Source: Chamaecrista fasciculata (Eukaryota > Streptophyta > Magnoliopsida > Fabales > Fabaceae). From it: a stretch of DNA of 64,000 bases. Below, one piece after another: positions 12,605-24,600 of the stretch. Within the stretch, counting starts at the first letter, position 1. The number at the start of each line of letters is the position of its first letter. Made by a program: the position numbers and the translations under genes. A model generated the notes under the pieces. That model did not search any database, was not told the origin of the DNA, and saw nothing but the letters and a program-made list of their open reading frames with translations. The stretch is from NCBI GenBank assembly GCA_003254925.1, contig QANZ01037851.1, forward strand, positions 29,991-93,990, read 5' to 3'.

Positions 12605-15600
12605 GTAAGTCCTTGGAAAGTTTATTTTCTCTATAAACAGCGCATAATATTGAAAACTAGGGTTTTTGGGTCATCACTTAATTTTCAATGTAATGTATGA
12701 GATACCAACATAAAATGTATGATTCTGCTGCATTGATATTTTGATAATTGATTCAACTTTATGGATTCAAAGGTATGTGATGCTGTAATGTCTGAGAGAA
12801 GTTGAAATTGTATAGGTACTGTTGGAAGAAATCAGACGTTGGATGAATATACACACTCCAGCCCTATGTACCATTTCTAAAAGCTGAGCTTCACAAACTT
12901 CTAGAGATAAAGATACTTACATATAGAAAACTTCTAGTCGATAATGAACTCCAAGTCTTTAGCACTACTGGATCGTAATAATCCTTTAATAGCTTATCAA
13001 AATAGAACAAGGAAAGAGAGAGGAAGTGAAAACTTTTGTGGGAAATATAGTCAGTTGTCATTAATCTACGTGAGACATTGTATATATAGGACAATATGCA
13101 CCACAATCATATCTTAGTCAATGCATACATACACATCATGCATTAGTTCCAAAAATCCTCCTCACAACAAACATACATGGTTTGCAGCCTTCTATAGGAA
13201 TTAGGATCTGGACAATATTTGTTAAAATTCAAGAGAGAGGTTAAACAAAATTTTGAGAAATATTTTCCAGGTAATTTAATTGTTCAAATTCAAGAGTCCT
13301 TTGCGATGATTGGGTTCTGTAACATGGTTGATATTTAGTTGATGATATCTTGTTCGTAGCCTGCCAATATAAAATGGTGCTGAACTAACCTAATATCCCT
13401 AGAAGCTAGGAACAAATAAATAACAATAGTAAATAAATAAATATAGCAGTGACCACTAAGTCCTTTAAACATGGAAACCAAAAAAAATGCTGCCACTTCC
13501 TGGAACGTGTAGAGTGGACATGGTTTCAGTCTCATCCTACTTACAAATGTGATATGGGGGGACGTGGGTCCTTATCTGATCCTAAGGGTGTTGTGATAAA
13601 AAAGAGACAAAAAACAGTGACTAGAATGCCAACCCAATCACCGAAAATGGCTTACCAGGGGTTGGTCTAGGGTTTCTCTCTTTTAGGCCCTGATACCATA
13701 TTCATTGAGCAGAAAAAGAGATGAAAGGAAAACCCTTTATGGAAGTTGACCTATGAAGCTCTGACATTGTGAGCAATCTAGTCCAATATTAGAGGACTAA
13801 AGATGTTGAGCTCGACAGATTTTATAAGGAAAATCTGGATAGTGGTTTGATTTGTTTCACAGCTATGTTTCTACCGATGTTTAGCTAGCTGATAGTCTTA
13901 TTAAGGGTGTGTTAAACTCTGCATCTTAAAAAATTTGAGCAGGCATGGGAAGGCAAACTCCCTAGCTTGACGGGGAGTGACTAAAACCTGTCATAATTTT
14001 ATAGCATGTTTAGGTTGTACTTATCTGATTTTTAGGATTATTAGCTTCGTGATTCATAGCTGTCTATTTCTAATTGTTTCCTTCTTCAGATTTGTCAACT
14101 TGCCTTGTATTTATAATGATGTTTTCTATTCAGAAATTCAATGAGATGATTAAAACTAACTCTGATTAACAATGGAAGAAAAATTGTTAAACTAAGAAAG
14201 TTATATCTGCTAATTACAATTGTTATAAACCCATATACGGTTTGCACTATAGTCATATCGTAATCAGCATACACCTACCATACACACCCTACATAAATTC
14301 CCACAAGACCCAGTTTAGTGCAAGTGGCACATCTTTCAACAACAACAATTCTGAAGTTATAATGTGATTTGAAGCTTTTTGGCTTCTTTGGTTTTCACTA
14401 AAAAAATAAATATTCCCATAGGCAGCCTATTTAGTCCTTTTAAGCCATGTTCATCATGATTTGGAGATTTTTTCTTTCTTTCTTTTTTTTTTTTTTTTCA
14501 AAAATGCACTTCGTCAACAAACCCCTATGCTCCACTTTCTTGAATTTACAGCTGATATGTTAATTTGGAATTTAAAAGGAGTTATTTATACTTCAATTAA
14601 AATTAGAAAGTGATTGCCATGGGCTAATGTTCCTGTCAAGACTTTCACAGTTGTCCTTTTGTTCATATTAAGTTAAAAGAGGGACTTTAATCATTATGTG
14701 GTCTTTCTACATCTCCCTTCATGAAGCTAATTTTGACACATCCATGTCTGTTAGGCACATGTCAGTATCATGTCATTGCAGTGTTGGTTATAGACACACA
14801 TTATTTAAGCTTCTACCCTTGTTGACCTTCAGTGATTGCACACCCATTCACAAGCTGTAATTCCTTAATCAAACCTATATTATTTGATTGCATTTGAAAT
14901 ACTAAGTTATCTCATTTGTTTTCTAATTTTCTTTTGGCCAATGTCTGATAGTAGAAACACGTAACACCTAACACATGTGGTTCCCAAATAGTCCAAATGC
15001 CTATTTATAAACTCATGCACTCACTTGCTTCCCCACGCATGTGCGTCGTCCATCCATTCTAGTTGTGAATTTTAGAATACTCAGATATATTCTCATTAGG
15101 CAAATTAGACTAATATATACAAGGCTCCTATTCTAATTTAGGGAATAAAATAAAATACATAATAAATATGATAAAGCCTATTTACAATTACTAAAAATAA
15201 ATAATAAAAGGTAGAACACACAATAGGGTCACCAACACTCCCCCTCAAGTTGGTGCAAAGATGTCACACATGCCCAACTTGAAAACTAGTGTGTGAAACA
15301 TTTGTTTACTAAGGCCTTTAGTAAACACATCAGCAAGTTGCTTCTCTGACGCCACATAGCACAAATTGAGGATGCCACTAGTAACCTTCTCTTTGATAAA
15401 GTGTCTGTCAATCTCAATGTGCTTCGTTCGGTCATGCTGAACAGGATTCTGAGCTATACTAATAGCAGCCTTGTTATCACAAAACAAGGACAATTTTTCT
15501 CTTTCTAGTAAGCCCAGCTCTGCTAACAGTTTCTGGACCCACAAAATTTCACAAACTCCCTGTGCCATAGCCCTATATTCTGCTTCTGCACTGGATCTAG

Positions 15601-18600
15601 CAACCACATTTTGCTTCTTACTCCGCCAAGTTACTAAGTTTCCTCCCACAAGAGTACAATATCCGGACGTGGATCTTCTGTCATCTAGTGATCCAGCCCA
15701 ATCAGCATCTGTAAAGGCTTCTATCCGGAAGTGACCGTGCTTGGAGAAAAGTAATCCCTTCCCTGGGCTGGATTTTAAATATCGCAAGATGCGAAAAACA
15801 GCCTGGCTATGGGATTCTCGCGGGTCATGCATAAATTGGCTGACCAAACTGACAGCATAAGCAATATCTGGTCTGGTGAGAGAAAGATAAATAAGCTTCC
15901 CAACAAGCCTCTGATATCTCTCCTTATCAACAGATTCTCCAACCCCCAATTGTAGTTTGTGATTACTTTCAATGGGAGATTCAGCTGGTTTACACCCAGT
16001 CATACCAGTCTCCTTCAAGAGATCTAAAATATACTTCCTCTGAGAAATAAAGATTCCTCTTTTTGATTGAGCAACCTCAATTCCCAAGAAATATTGCAAC
16101 TTTCCAAGATCTTTGATTTCAAACTCCTGAGCTAATAACTTCTTCAACCGAGTCATCTCCTCTCTATCATCTCCAGTCATAACTATATCATCCACATAAA
16201 CTATAAGAAGAGTGAGTTTCCCCTCTTTTCGCTTTATAAAAAGGGTATGGTCAGAATTACTTTGTTGATAACCAAAAGAAATCATGGCATTGCTGAATTT
16301 GTCAAACCATGCTCTCGGAGATTGTTTCAATCCATATAGAGCCTTCTTCAGCCTACACACTTTCCCTTGACTCTGTTCATTATTAAACCCAGGCGGAATT
16401 TCCATGTACACTTCCTCTTCCAAGTCTCCATGGAGAAAAGCATTCTTCACATCAAATTGGTGTAAATCCCAATCTAAATTGGCTGCACAAGATAACAAAA
16501 CTCTAATGGAGTTCATCTTTGCAACTGGAGCAAACGTCTCATGATAATCCACCCCATGAGTTTGTGTGAATCCTTTGGCCACCAATCTGGCTTTGAAGCG
16601 TTCTATTGAACCATCAGCCCTATGTTTCACAGTGAACACCCATTTACAACCCACCAATTTTTTGTCAAGTGGAGGAGAGACCAACTCCCAAGTTTCATTC
16701 TTGGACAAGGCTTTCATTTCTTCAACCATCGCTTCCTTCCACTTGGGATCTGTGACAGCTTCCTGCCAATTCTGTGGAATAGACACAGAGGAAATAGACA
16801 AGGCAAAAGCTCTATATGATGGGGAAAGGGAATCATAAGAAACAAAGTTAGACATTGGATACAAAGGACGTTTGGTACAAGACCTAACTTCTTTCCTGTG
16901 AGCAATAGGCAAATGAGAATTATCAAGGGAAGAGGAGGATACCTCACCAGTGGAAGAAGATTCAGCAGGTTCAATAGATTGCATGATGGCTTCTTCAGGT
17001 TTGTCATCACTCTTTCTCCTAGAGTAAGTCTTCAGATCTGGTCTGTTCAACCTTTCCAGCCCCTGAACATCAATCTCCCCCTGGACAATAGGCCCATCAA
17101 TCTCCCCCTGGACAATAGGCTCATCAATCTCCCCCTGGACAATAGGCTCATCAATTTCCCCCTGAACAACAGTCTGCCTTATGTCACCCAAGTCAAGGAC
17201 CACCTCTTCTACATTACTCTCCCCCTGAAGAGGTGATGAGGCTGAGTCAAAGTAGGGTTCAGTTTCACGAAAAGTGACATCCATACTGACAAAGGTCTTT
17301 CTAGAGGGAGGATGATAACATTTGTACCCTTTCTGAGTAGGAGAATACCCTATAAAGACACATTTAAGGGCTCTAGGGTCGAGTTTACCAACATTCCTAG
17401 TGGGGACAAAACAAACACAACCAAACACCTTAGGAGGAACAATAAAGTTACGATTACCAATTAAAACTTCAAGAGGACATTTAAAGTCGAGTGGTTTTAA
17501 AGGCATCCGGTTAATAAGATAAGCTGCAGCTAACACGGCATCCCCCCAATAATGTTTAGGTAAGTTCATGGAAAACATAAGAGACCTGGCTACCTCAAGA
17601 AGGTGTCGGTTTTTTCTTTCAGCCACTCCATTTTGAGCACTAGTGTATGGACAACTAGTTTGATGAATAACCCCATGACTTTCCAAATAAGAATCTAGGT
17701 CAGAATTCACGTACTCAGTCCCATTATCGGTTCGCAGAATTTTTATCTGGGTATTAAATTGAGTGCAAACCATTTTATGAAAAGATTTAAAGGAAGAAGC
17801 AACCTCAGATTTACTTTTTAACAAATAAACCCAAGTAGTGCGAGTACAACAATCAATGAATGTGACAAACCACCGACAACCAGACAAGGAAACTGTTTTT
17901 GTAGGACCCCACACATCAGAATGAATAGTCATAAAAGGAATTGAACTCTTACGGTTACTCAAAGGATAAGAAACTCTGGTATGCTTGGCAAACTCACAGG
18001 CATCACAAAATAGGGTTTCAACAGAGAGATTTGTGAACAGTTTAGGAAAGAGTTTCTTTAACACAAAAAATGAGGGATGCCCTAACCGTCTATGCCACTG
18101 GATAATCTCCTGACGAACATCCTTATTAACTCCAAGAAGGGCTTGACCTGAGTTACAAACCGTGTCAATCACGTACAAGCCATTATGCAATCTACCACTG
18201 CCAATCTTCCTCCCTGTATGAAGATCCTGGAAGACACAATGATTAGGATAAAAAACAACTTTACAATTTAGGTCTTTTGTAATGGAACTAACAGACAAAA
18301 GACTAACAGGAAATTCAGGTGCATGAAGGACAGAAGAAAGATTAATGTCAGGAGTACAATGAACTGAACCAGTCCCGCAAACAGGAGATTGAGACCCATT
18401 GGCAATTCGAACAAACTCCCCTTTGGGGCATGGAGAATAATTAGATAGATCTTTAGAGGACCCAGTCATGTGTCTATTCGCACCAGAATCAACAATCCAA
18501 GTGGGGACATGGGCATTAAAAGCCATACCTGAGTGCATATAGTTAGAAGAGCTAACCATAGGAGAGTCAAGTTTGGTTAATAGCCGCCGAAAAAGTCGAA

Positions 18601-21600
18601 TTTCATCCGAAGAGAGAGGGGCTCCAGGTGTAACATCCCGAGAAGTATTTCTCAATACTTTAGAGTCACTCATAGTGAAAAAGTGAGGAAAACAAGCGAA
18701 TTCAGCCCAAAAACTCCAGGAAAAGGCCAAAAAACCGCTGAAAACGAACTCCAAAAAATGGTGACCGGCGCGTGGGCGCGTGGCGGCGCGTGCGGCGTCA
18801 GACGGCGGCCGGATTTTGGGTTATGGCCGGCGATATGGTCAGGAGTCGGAATCCGGTGGCGGTGATGCAAGACGATGATCAGAAACCCGCGTACTAGCAG
18901 ATCGGCGTTGACAGTGACAGATGCTTCAGGCGGCGCGTGGCGGCGTGTGTGGAGGTTTCCGGCGACCGGAAAACAGGCAGACGCCGGTCGGTCAGTTCTC
19001 TGTCGATCTAGGGTGGTGGTGGCGGCAAAGAAGGGAGAATACTCAACCTCAAGGTAACTTAGGGTTTCTAAATCTAGGGTTTTTGACAGCAAGTTATGAG
19101 GGAGAAAACTCAACCTCAAGGTCAGGAACTCTAGGGTTGCAGAAGGAAAAAAAAAACTCACTTCAAGGCAACCTGGCTCTGATACCATGTGAATTTTAGA
19201 ATACTCAGATATATTCTCATTAGGCAAATTAGACTAATATATACAAGGCTCCTATTCTAATTTAGGGAATAAAATAAAATACATAATAAATATGATAAAG
19301 CCTATTTACAATTACTAAAAATAAATAATAAAAGGTAGAACACACAATAGGGTCACCAACACTAGTTTTAGGACTTGAGCACGCATGCAGTTCCCATTTT
19401 ATTTTTTTATTTGAGGCCAAAGATTGATAAGAAACTACCTAATGTAACCCAGCAGTCCTAAATCCTACTTATAATGCGGGTAGAACCAATTTGGGGCTAC
19501 AAACTAACGAGCTCAATTATCTAAATAGTTTAAAAATAAATAGAAACATGAACAGGTTATGAATTGCCATTTAAAGGTCTAGAACTCTCCATTATTTCAT
19601 CACCATTGAAATGAGATCAAATAGTTAATTGACATGATCGAAGTCTGTATCAATGCACAAGTACTTTATATTGTTCCAGTTCCATTATATGCTATCTTAT
19701 TAAAGATGTATTTTCTGTACCTGATTTGCAACAGGTAAAGCAAATCTGATCTCTTCTGAAGTGTTATTTGAATCAAATATATATTAAGTATGCTTGATCT
19801 TCTCAGCAAAAAAGAAAAGAACAACTTGACTTCTTCAGAGTTTTTGCTTTGCCTTATGGAGTCTCATTATTTTAAATGTAGAATTTATTGTTTAATAATA
19901 TTATCTTTTTCCTGATGTAGGAGTTATCGTCGGAAGTATATTAACTTGTATAAGACTAAGCTGATTTTTCTTCGGCAAGAGCAGGTGATTGGCTTTTTTA
20001 CATCTCACTGATAAGCACATTCCTACCTATCTATATAATCTAAAATCCATTTTTAATTTTGGGGGATTCTCTGAAGGACCTTATAAAGTTTGTAATGTTT
20101 GTTAGTTTTACACTACACTGTTCATTTTAGAAATTTGATTTTGTTGATCTTACATCATTTTAACTTTTCTAAGTGCACTTTTTGGAGTTGAATAGTTTCT
20201 TAAATATTTACTCATTCACTTTTGGTGGTTGTTTGTTTGCTTGCTTTTTCTGTCTTAAGGGTGACTAAATCAAGAGTTATTTCATTCTTTATTATTTTGG
20301 TGTGTTAAACATAGCATCTTAGGCCTGCCGTTTATATTGTTGGTTGTACTGGGCTATATATATGGCTTGTGTTAGAATGTACTAATATACTGTAATTAAT
20401 TACAGTATATTCTAACAGCTTGTTTGGTTGTTTAATCGAAGAAATGAGAGGTGTAGAGATCCTCTGATTTTATGTATTGAGAATGCTATTGGAAATAAGA
20501 ATACATTTATGGAATTTACAGAACTTCAACTAAACCCCTAATCTCTTTATTTCAATAAACTAAAGCTATCCCTTAAATTGGAGCTTATCAATTAATATAG
20601 GATAAGCATCTAGACTCTAGAGCTAAGTTTTTCAAACTTTAAAACAAAATGAACATTAATCTTGGCCAAAATATTAATCTAAGCTGAAAGATTGCCTTAG
20701 CACTCCCCCCAAGATGGGAACAGTTGTCAATCATCCCGAGCTTGTGTTTGAGTTCTTGAAATATCACTTTAGATACACTGTTTAACTAAAGCTCTAGGTA
20801 ATTTGTGAATGGTCAAACCATGTTCACCTACCATGATGGTTTTAAAAAATTTAATATTACATTCCAGATTTTTTAGTTACACTTGTTGTCTTTTTTAATT
20901 TGTGTTTGTAGCTAGTTAATGATGATGTTCTTCAAGAGCTGGAGTTGATGGAGAAAGCATCTGATCTAGAAGATATTTTAAATTATCGATCTGCTGCAGA
21001 ATTTGAGATGCAGGTAGTTATGGAACTGATCATTTTATGAGAAGTTCAATAAGTATGTATATAAACTTTATTTGACTGGATTATTTGGGATACTTTTTTT
21101 TGCTAATATAACTTATTTTAGAAAATCGCGTTTCGTTCTTGTTGTTGACAGGAATTCTTTTCAAAAAGTTCTAAACCCGACATGGGTATGATTGGTATTG
21201 ATGTTCCAGTAGAGAAGTCTTCCATTGATGAACGCAACACAGGGAAATCACGGGGATGGTTGAATTGGCTATCCCGTGGTATGCTTGGTGCTGGAGGGAC
21301 TGATGATTCTAGTCAGTTTTCTGGTGTTGTGTCTGATGATGTTATTAAGGTATTGCTGTTTACGTCTTATGATGTTTGGTATATGGTGTACATTACTTCT
21401 TTCATTCACTTGTATCTTTCTGTGTGATAAGTACTCTTCATTTTCTATGACTTGTGGTCATAATGTGTCATTATCGTTGTTTATTGAAGATAAAGTTAAC
21501 AATTTTACGATTGATTGAATTGATGAGGTGATAAAGATGTATAGCAAATTTTCCTTTGATGAAAAAGAATTTATTAAAGAGAACAAAATAAGTACAAAAT

Positions 21601-24600
21601 ACGATTACAAAAAGAGGGGAGAATAGATCCTCTCCAGGAAAAGAAGAAACACTAAAATGTGTCTATAGTTATAACTCAATGTAGACTTCTAACTCTGTTG
21701 GAGATCCATTAGAGACATTCCTCTAATGAAGCTATTAGAAGAAACCCTTCCAGAGGATATAGAAAAGTATTGTTTTCCGATGATAAGGTTGAAGAAAAAT
21801 CTTAGCAAACATTGCATTTCCATCAAATTGAAGACACCATAGGCTTGCAAAAAGAGCACATTGGTAAGAACTTTATACTCTTTACCCCACCCAAATCCCT
21901 TGTACTTGATAGCTAGGACAGTTTGAAGATTGGCTTAAGAAACTGAAGATTTCTGAATACTTCGATGATTTTCTCATTAGGCTAATATGAATTTATACAA
22001 GAGTTCCTTTGCTAAACTTGGAAACAAAACAACACATGAAGTACAATAAACTCCTATATATACTACTATAAGTAAGCAATCAAAATAATAACACAATTAA
22101 GGTAATCAACAGAAGCTCAACTTTCAATAAAGAGCCCATAAGTTCTTTTCCAAATATGTTGAAGCATTGCATCTACTCCTTTTAATGTATTAATCAGACA
22201 TTTTTCTTGGCAAGGCTAAAGTGACCAAAGGTTTATTACTATGTTCTGTTAAAGCTTATGAGTTCTCATGATAACAAAGTCATTCTGTTCAAAGATATTG
22301 GCTTCTGTCACTCTGCAGGACATATATGAGGCAACTGAATTTCATCCCTCAGTGTCATCCAATGTAGATATTACACCAAAACATGAAGTATGTCTTTTTG
22401 CCATGAAGCTTGTGATCCATCAGATCTCAGTGACTCTACATAACAAGTATTGTGCCTTAACCTCGTTCATCTAACTCTGACTGATTTCAATTCTGCATGA
22501 TTTTTCCACGGAATGTAAATCTGTGTCATAATCTTCATACCTGCTTCATGAATTCAAATTGATGTTTGATAATTATATCATTATCTTAATCTGATGCTAA
22601 ATTTATGTTAATCATGTGAATGTTCGAGAACAGTTTACTTTGAGTGTAGTTCTGGCTTGATTGAATTGCATAATTAGTTTGGTGGAGCTTTGGTTTGTTT
22701 GAGCTGAAATAATGTTGGAGAAATGCTGGAGACCTACTTTAAAAGCAATAACAGATAAACAAGAAATTACCAAAAAATAAAAAGAATAACAGATGAATAG
22801 GAGAGTAAAGTATTTAATGTCTATCATAATTTGAGTTATCTTAGCAAATTATATATTATTACATTTAATGTGAAGCTTCATGTAAAAAACCCAGGTGAGT
22901 GGTCTTGGAACTGCTTGATTTTATTCAATGAAGTTTACAACTAAAATAAGGGACCATGAGAACCTTATCTCTACTTGAATTCATCGCAAACCAAGCCTAA
23001 CCAAGCCTGAGGACTTTGTTTTGGGCTATACCAGTATTTTATTAGGTGACAAACTTTCCCAGACTTCCCTTGAGCAACAAACTTCTTGCCACGTTTTGGA
23101 TGTAATACCTATTTATTTTTTTTTGGTACCCCATTTTGTTTGGGCAGTATTTGTAGATATATTTTGATGTATTCCTTAAAAGAATTTTATTCTTAAATAG
23201 CTTTGGAAAAAAAACTTTTATTAACTGAAAATTCAGATGGCCTAGTGTAGAGAAAGAGCATAAAGGGAAAGACAATTTTCTATTATTCACAAAGGTGTAT
23301 TTATAGTACATATTCTGATACTAAAATCAGATTGTAATTATGGTACATAATATGATATTAAAATCAGATCCTAATTCTAATTTAAAAGGGAGATACTAAA
23401 TCAAATCCTAATATTTGAATTTATATCAATATAATATCATCACAAACAAGATGAGAATAGGATCCGCTGGAAATCCCTGGAATTAAGGGATTAGGTTATT
23501 GTGCTAATACCTAGTCATATGGTTAGTTTGTGCAATAAAGCAACCAAAAAACAAAGAATTCTTCCAGAATAAAATGAAAAGAAAAACGAAAAAAAGGAAA
23601 AAAGAACTGTGCACCAATGAGATATGTGATTTATTTGCTAGTTGGTGTTGTATTTGGCCAGAAAACAATGCTTGTTCCCAAGCTTTTCATGAGATTGAAT
23701 TTTCTTTTAGCACCTATTGTTCTATTATAAAATGGGTATCCCAAGAAGACTCATTGTCCTTTGTCTATCTTTTTCTGTTTTTCTGTCTAATTATGATTCT
23801 ATCCAAATATTTAAATCTGATCTTCTAATGTGTTTGTATCGTAGATAATATATATTCAATTATTGCTTGCAGTTGCTCATACAATATATTGCTTATGTTT
23901 TCAAAGAGATTTAAACTATGTATTGGCATTGTTTACTTTTCATAACCAAATGAAGTTTCTTTTGTACCCTTTTCCCATTTTTTGTGGAGGCATGTTGAAG
24001 GAACCATTGAGATAATTCTTGAAGCTGGAATAATTGAGTCAAAGCTTCATGAAGAGCATGCAACTTTCACTTTTAAAGTCAAGTCACTTGAGATGGTTCA
24101 GCCACAAAAGAAGAAAGTCATTCTACGGACTAGAGGGGTTTGTATATTTTTATATGCTTTCTTTCAATTGTTAACTATAATAGTTCACATAGAATTTGCA
24201 GGCAATTTGTGATTGATAACTTGGAATTTAGCAATTTGTAATTGAGGCCCTATTGTTAAAAAAATAATAATTTGGTTCGCGGCTAAATTGTAATTTTTGT
24301 TCATGAGATATTACAACTTTTAACAACAAGAGAAAGAGTTGAATCAGATGGATGACCCAACCTTCTATGCCAAGTATCAATAGTAGTGGAAGAAACTACA
24401 TTACAATGAAAAGGATTGTTAACATTCTGAACAAGAGAACTGTTACAATTATTTGAAACATTGTTACACACAGGAGACTTAGAACTAAAAGACAACTCAT
24501 GAAAAGAGTAGAGACCATCTTGGAGGTGACCTTTAAGAAGAGTCCTCTTGGAATCCTGACATTTAACATAACAAACATCAGAATGGAACTCAAAAAAGAC

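Larger units (their letters stand above)
15064..19361 (-). mobile_element. Copia element A: young, gag-less LTR retrotransposon
   Basis: A 4,298-bp Ty1/copia element in antisense orientation within a VPS13 intron. The two 174-bp LTRs (15064-15237, 19188-19361) look identical base for base, and both outer flanks carry CTAGT (15059-15063, 19362-19366), a perfect 5-bp target duplication, so insertion was recent. The initiator-tRNA primer site is read antisense as GCTCTGATACCA at 19176-19187 and the polypurine tract as CTCCCCCTCAAG from 15238. The internal region codes for protease, integrase, reverse transcriptase and RNase H but has no capsid or zinc knuckle, so it would depend on Gag supplied by another element. 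Confidence 0.95.

Noticed and set aside
16566..17236. Open frames opposite copia A pol
   Set aside because: Antisense shadows of the true polyprotein frame.
18670..19227. 185-codon minus-strand open frame covering the copia A leader
   Set aside because: It overlaps the LTR and primer site, has no Gag-like features, and its composition reflects the GC-rich leader. Treated as chance.
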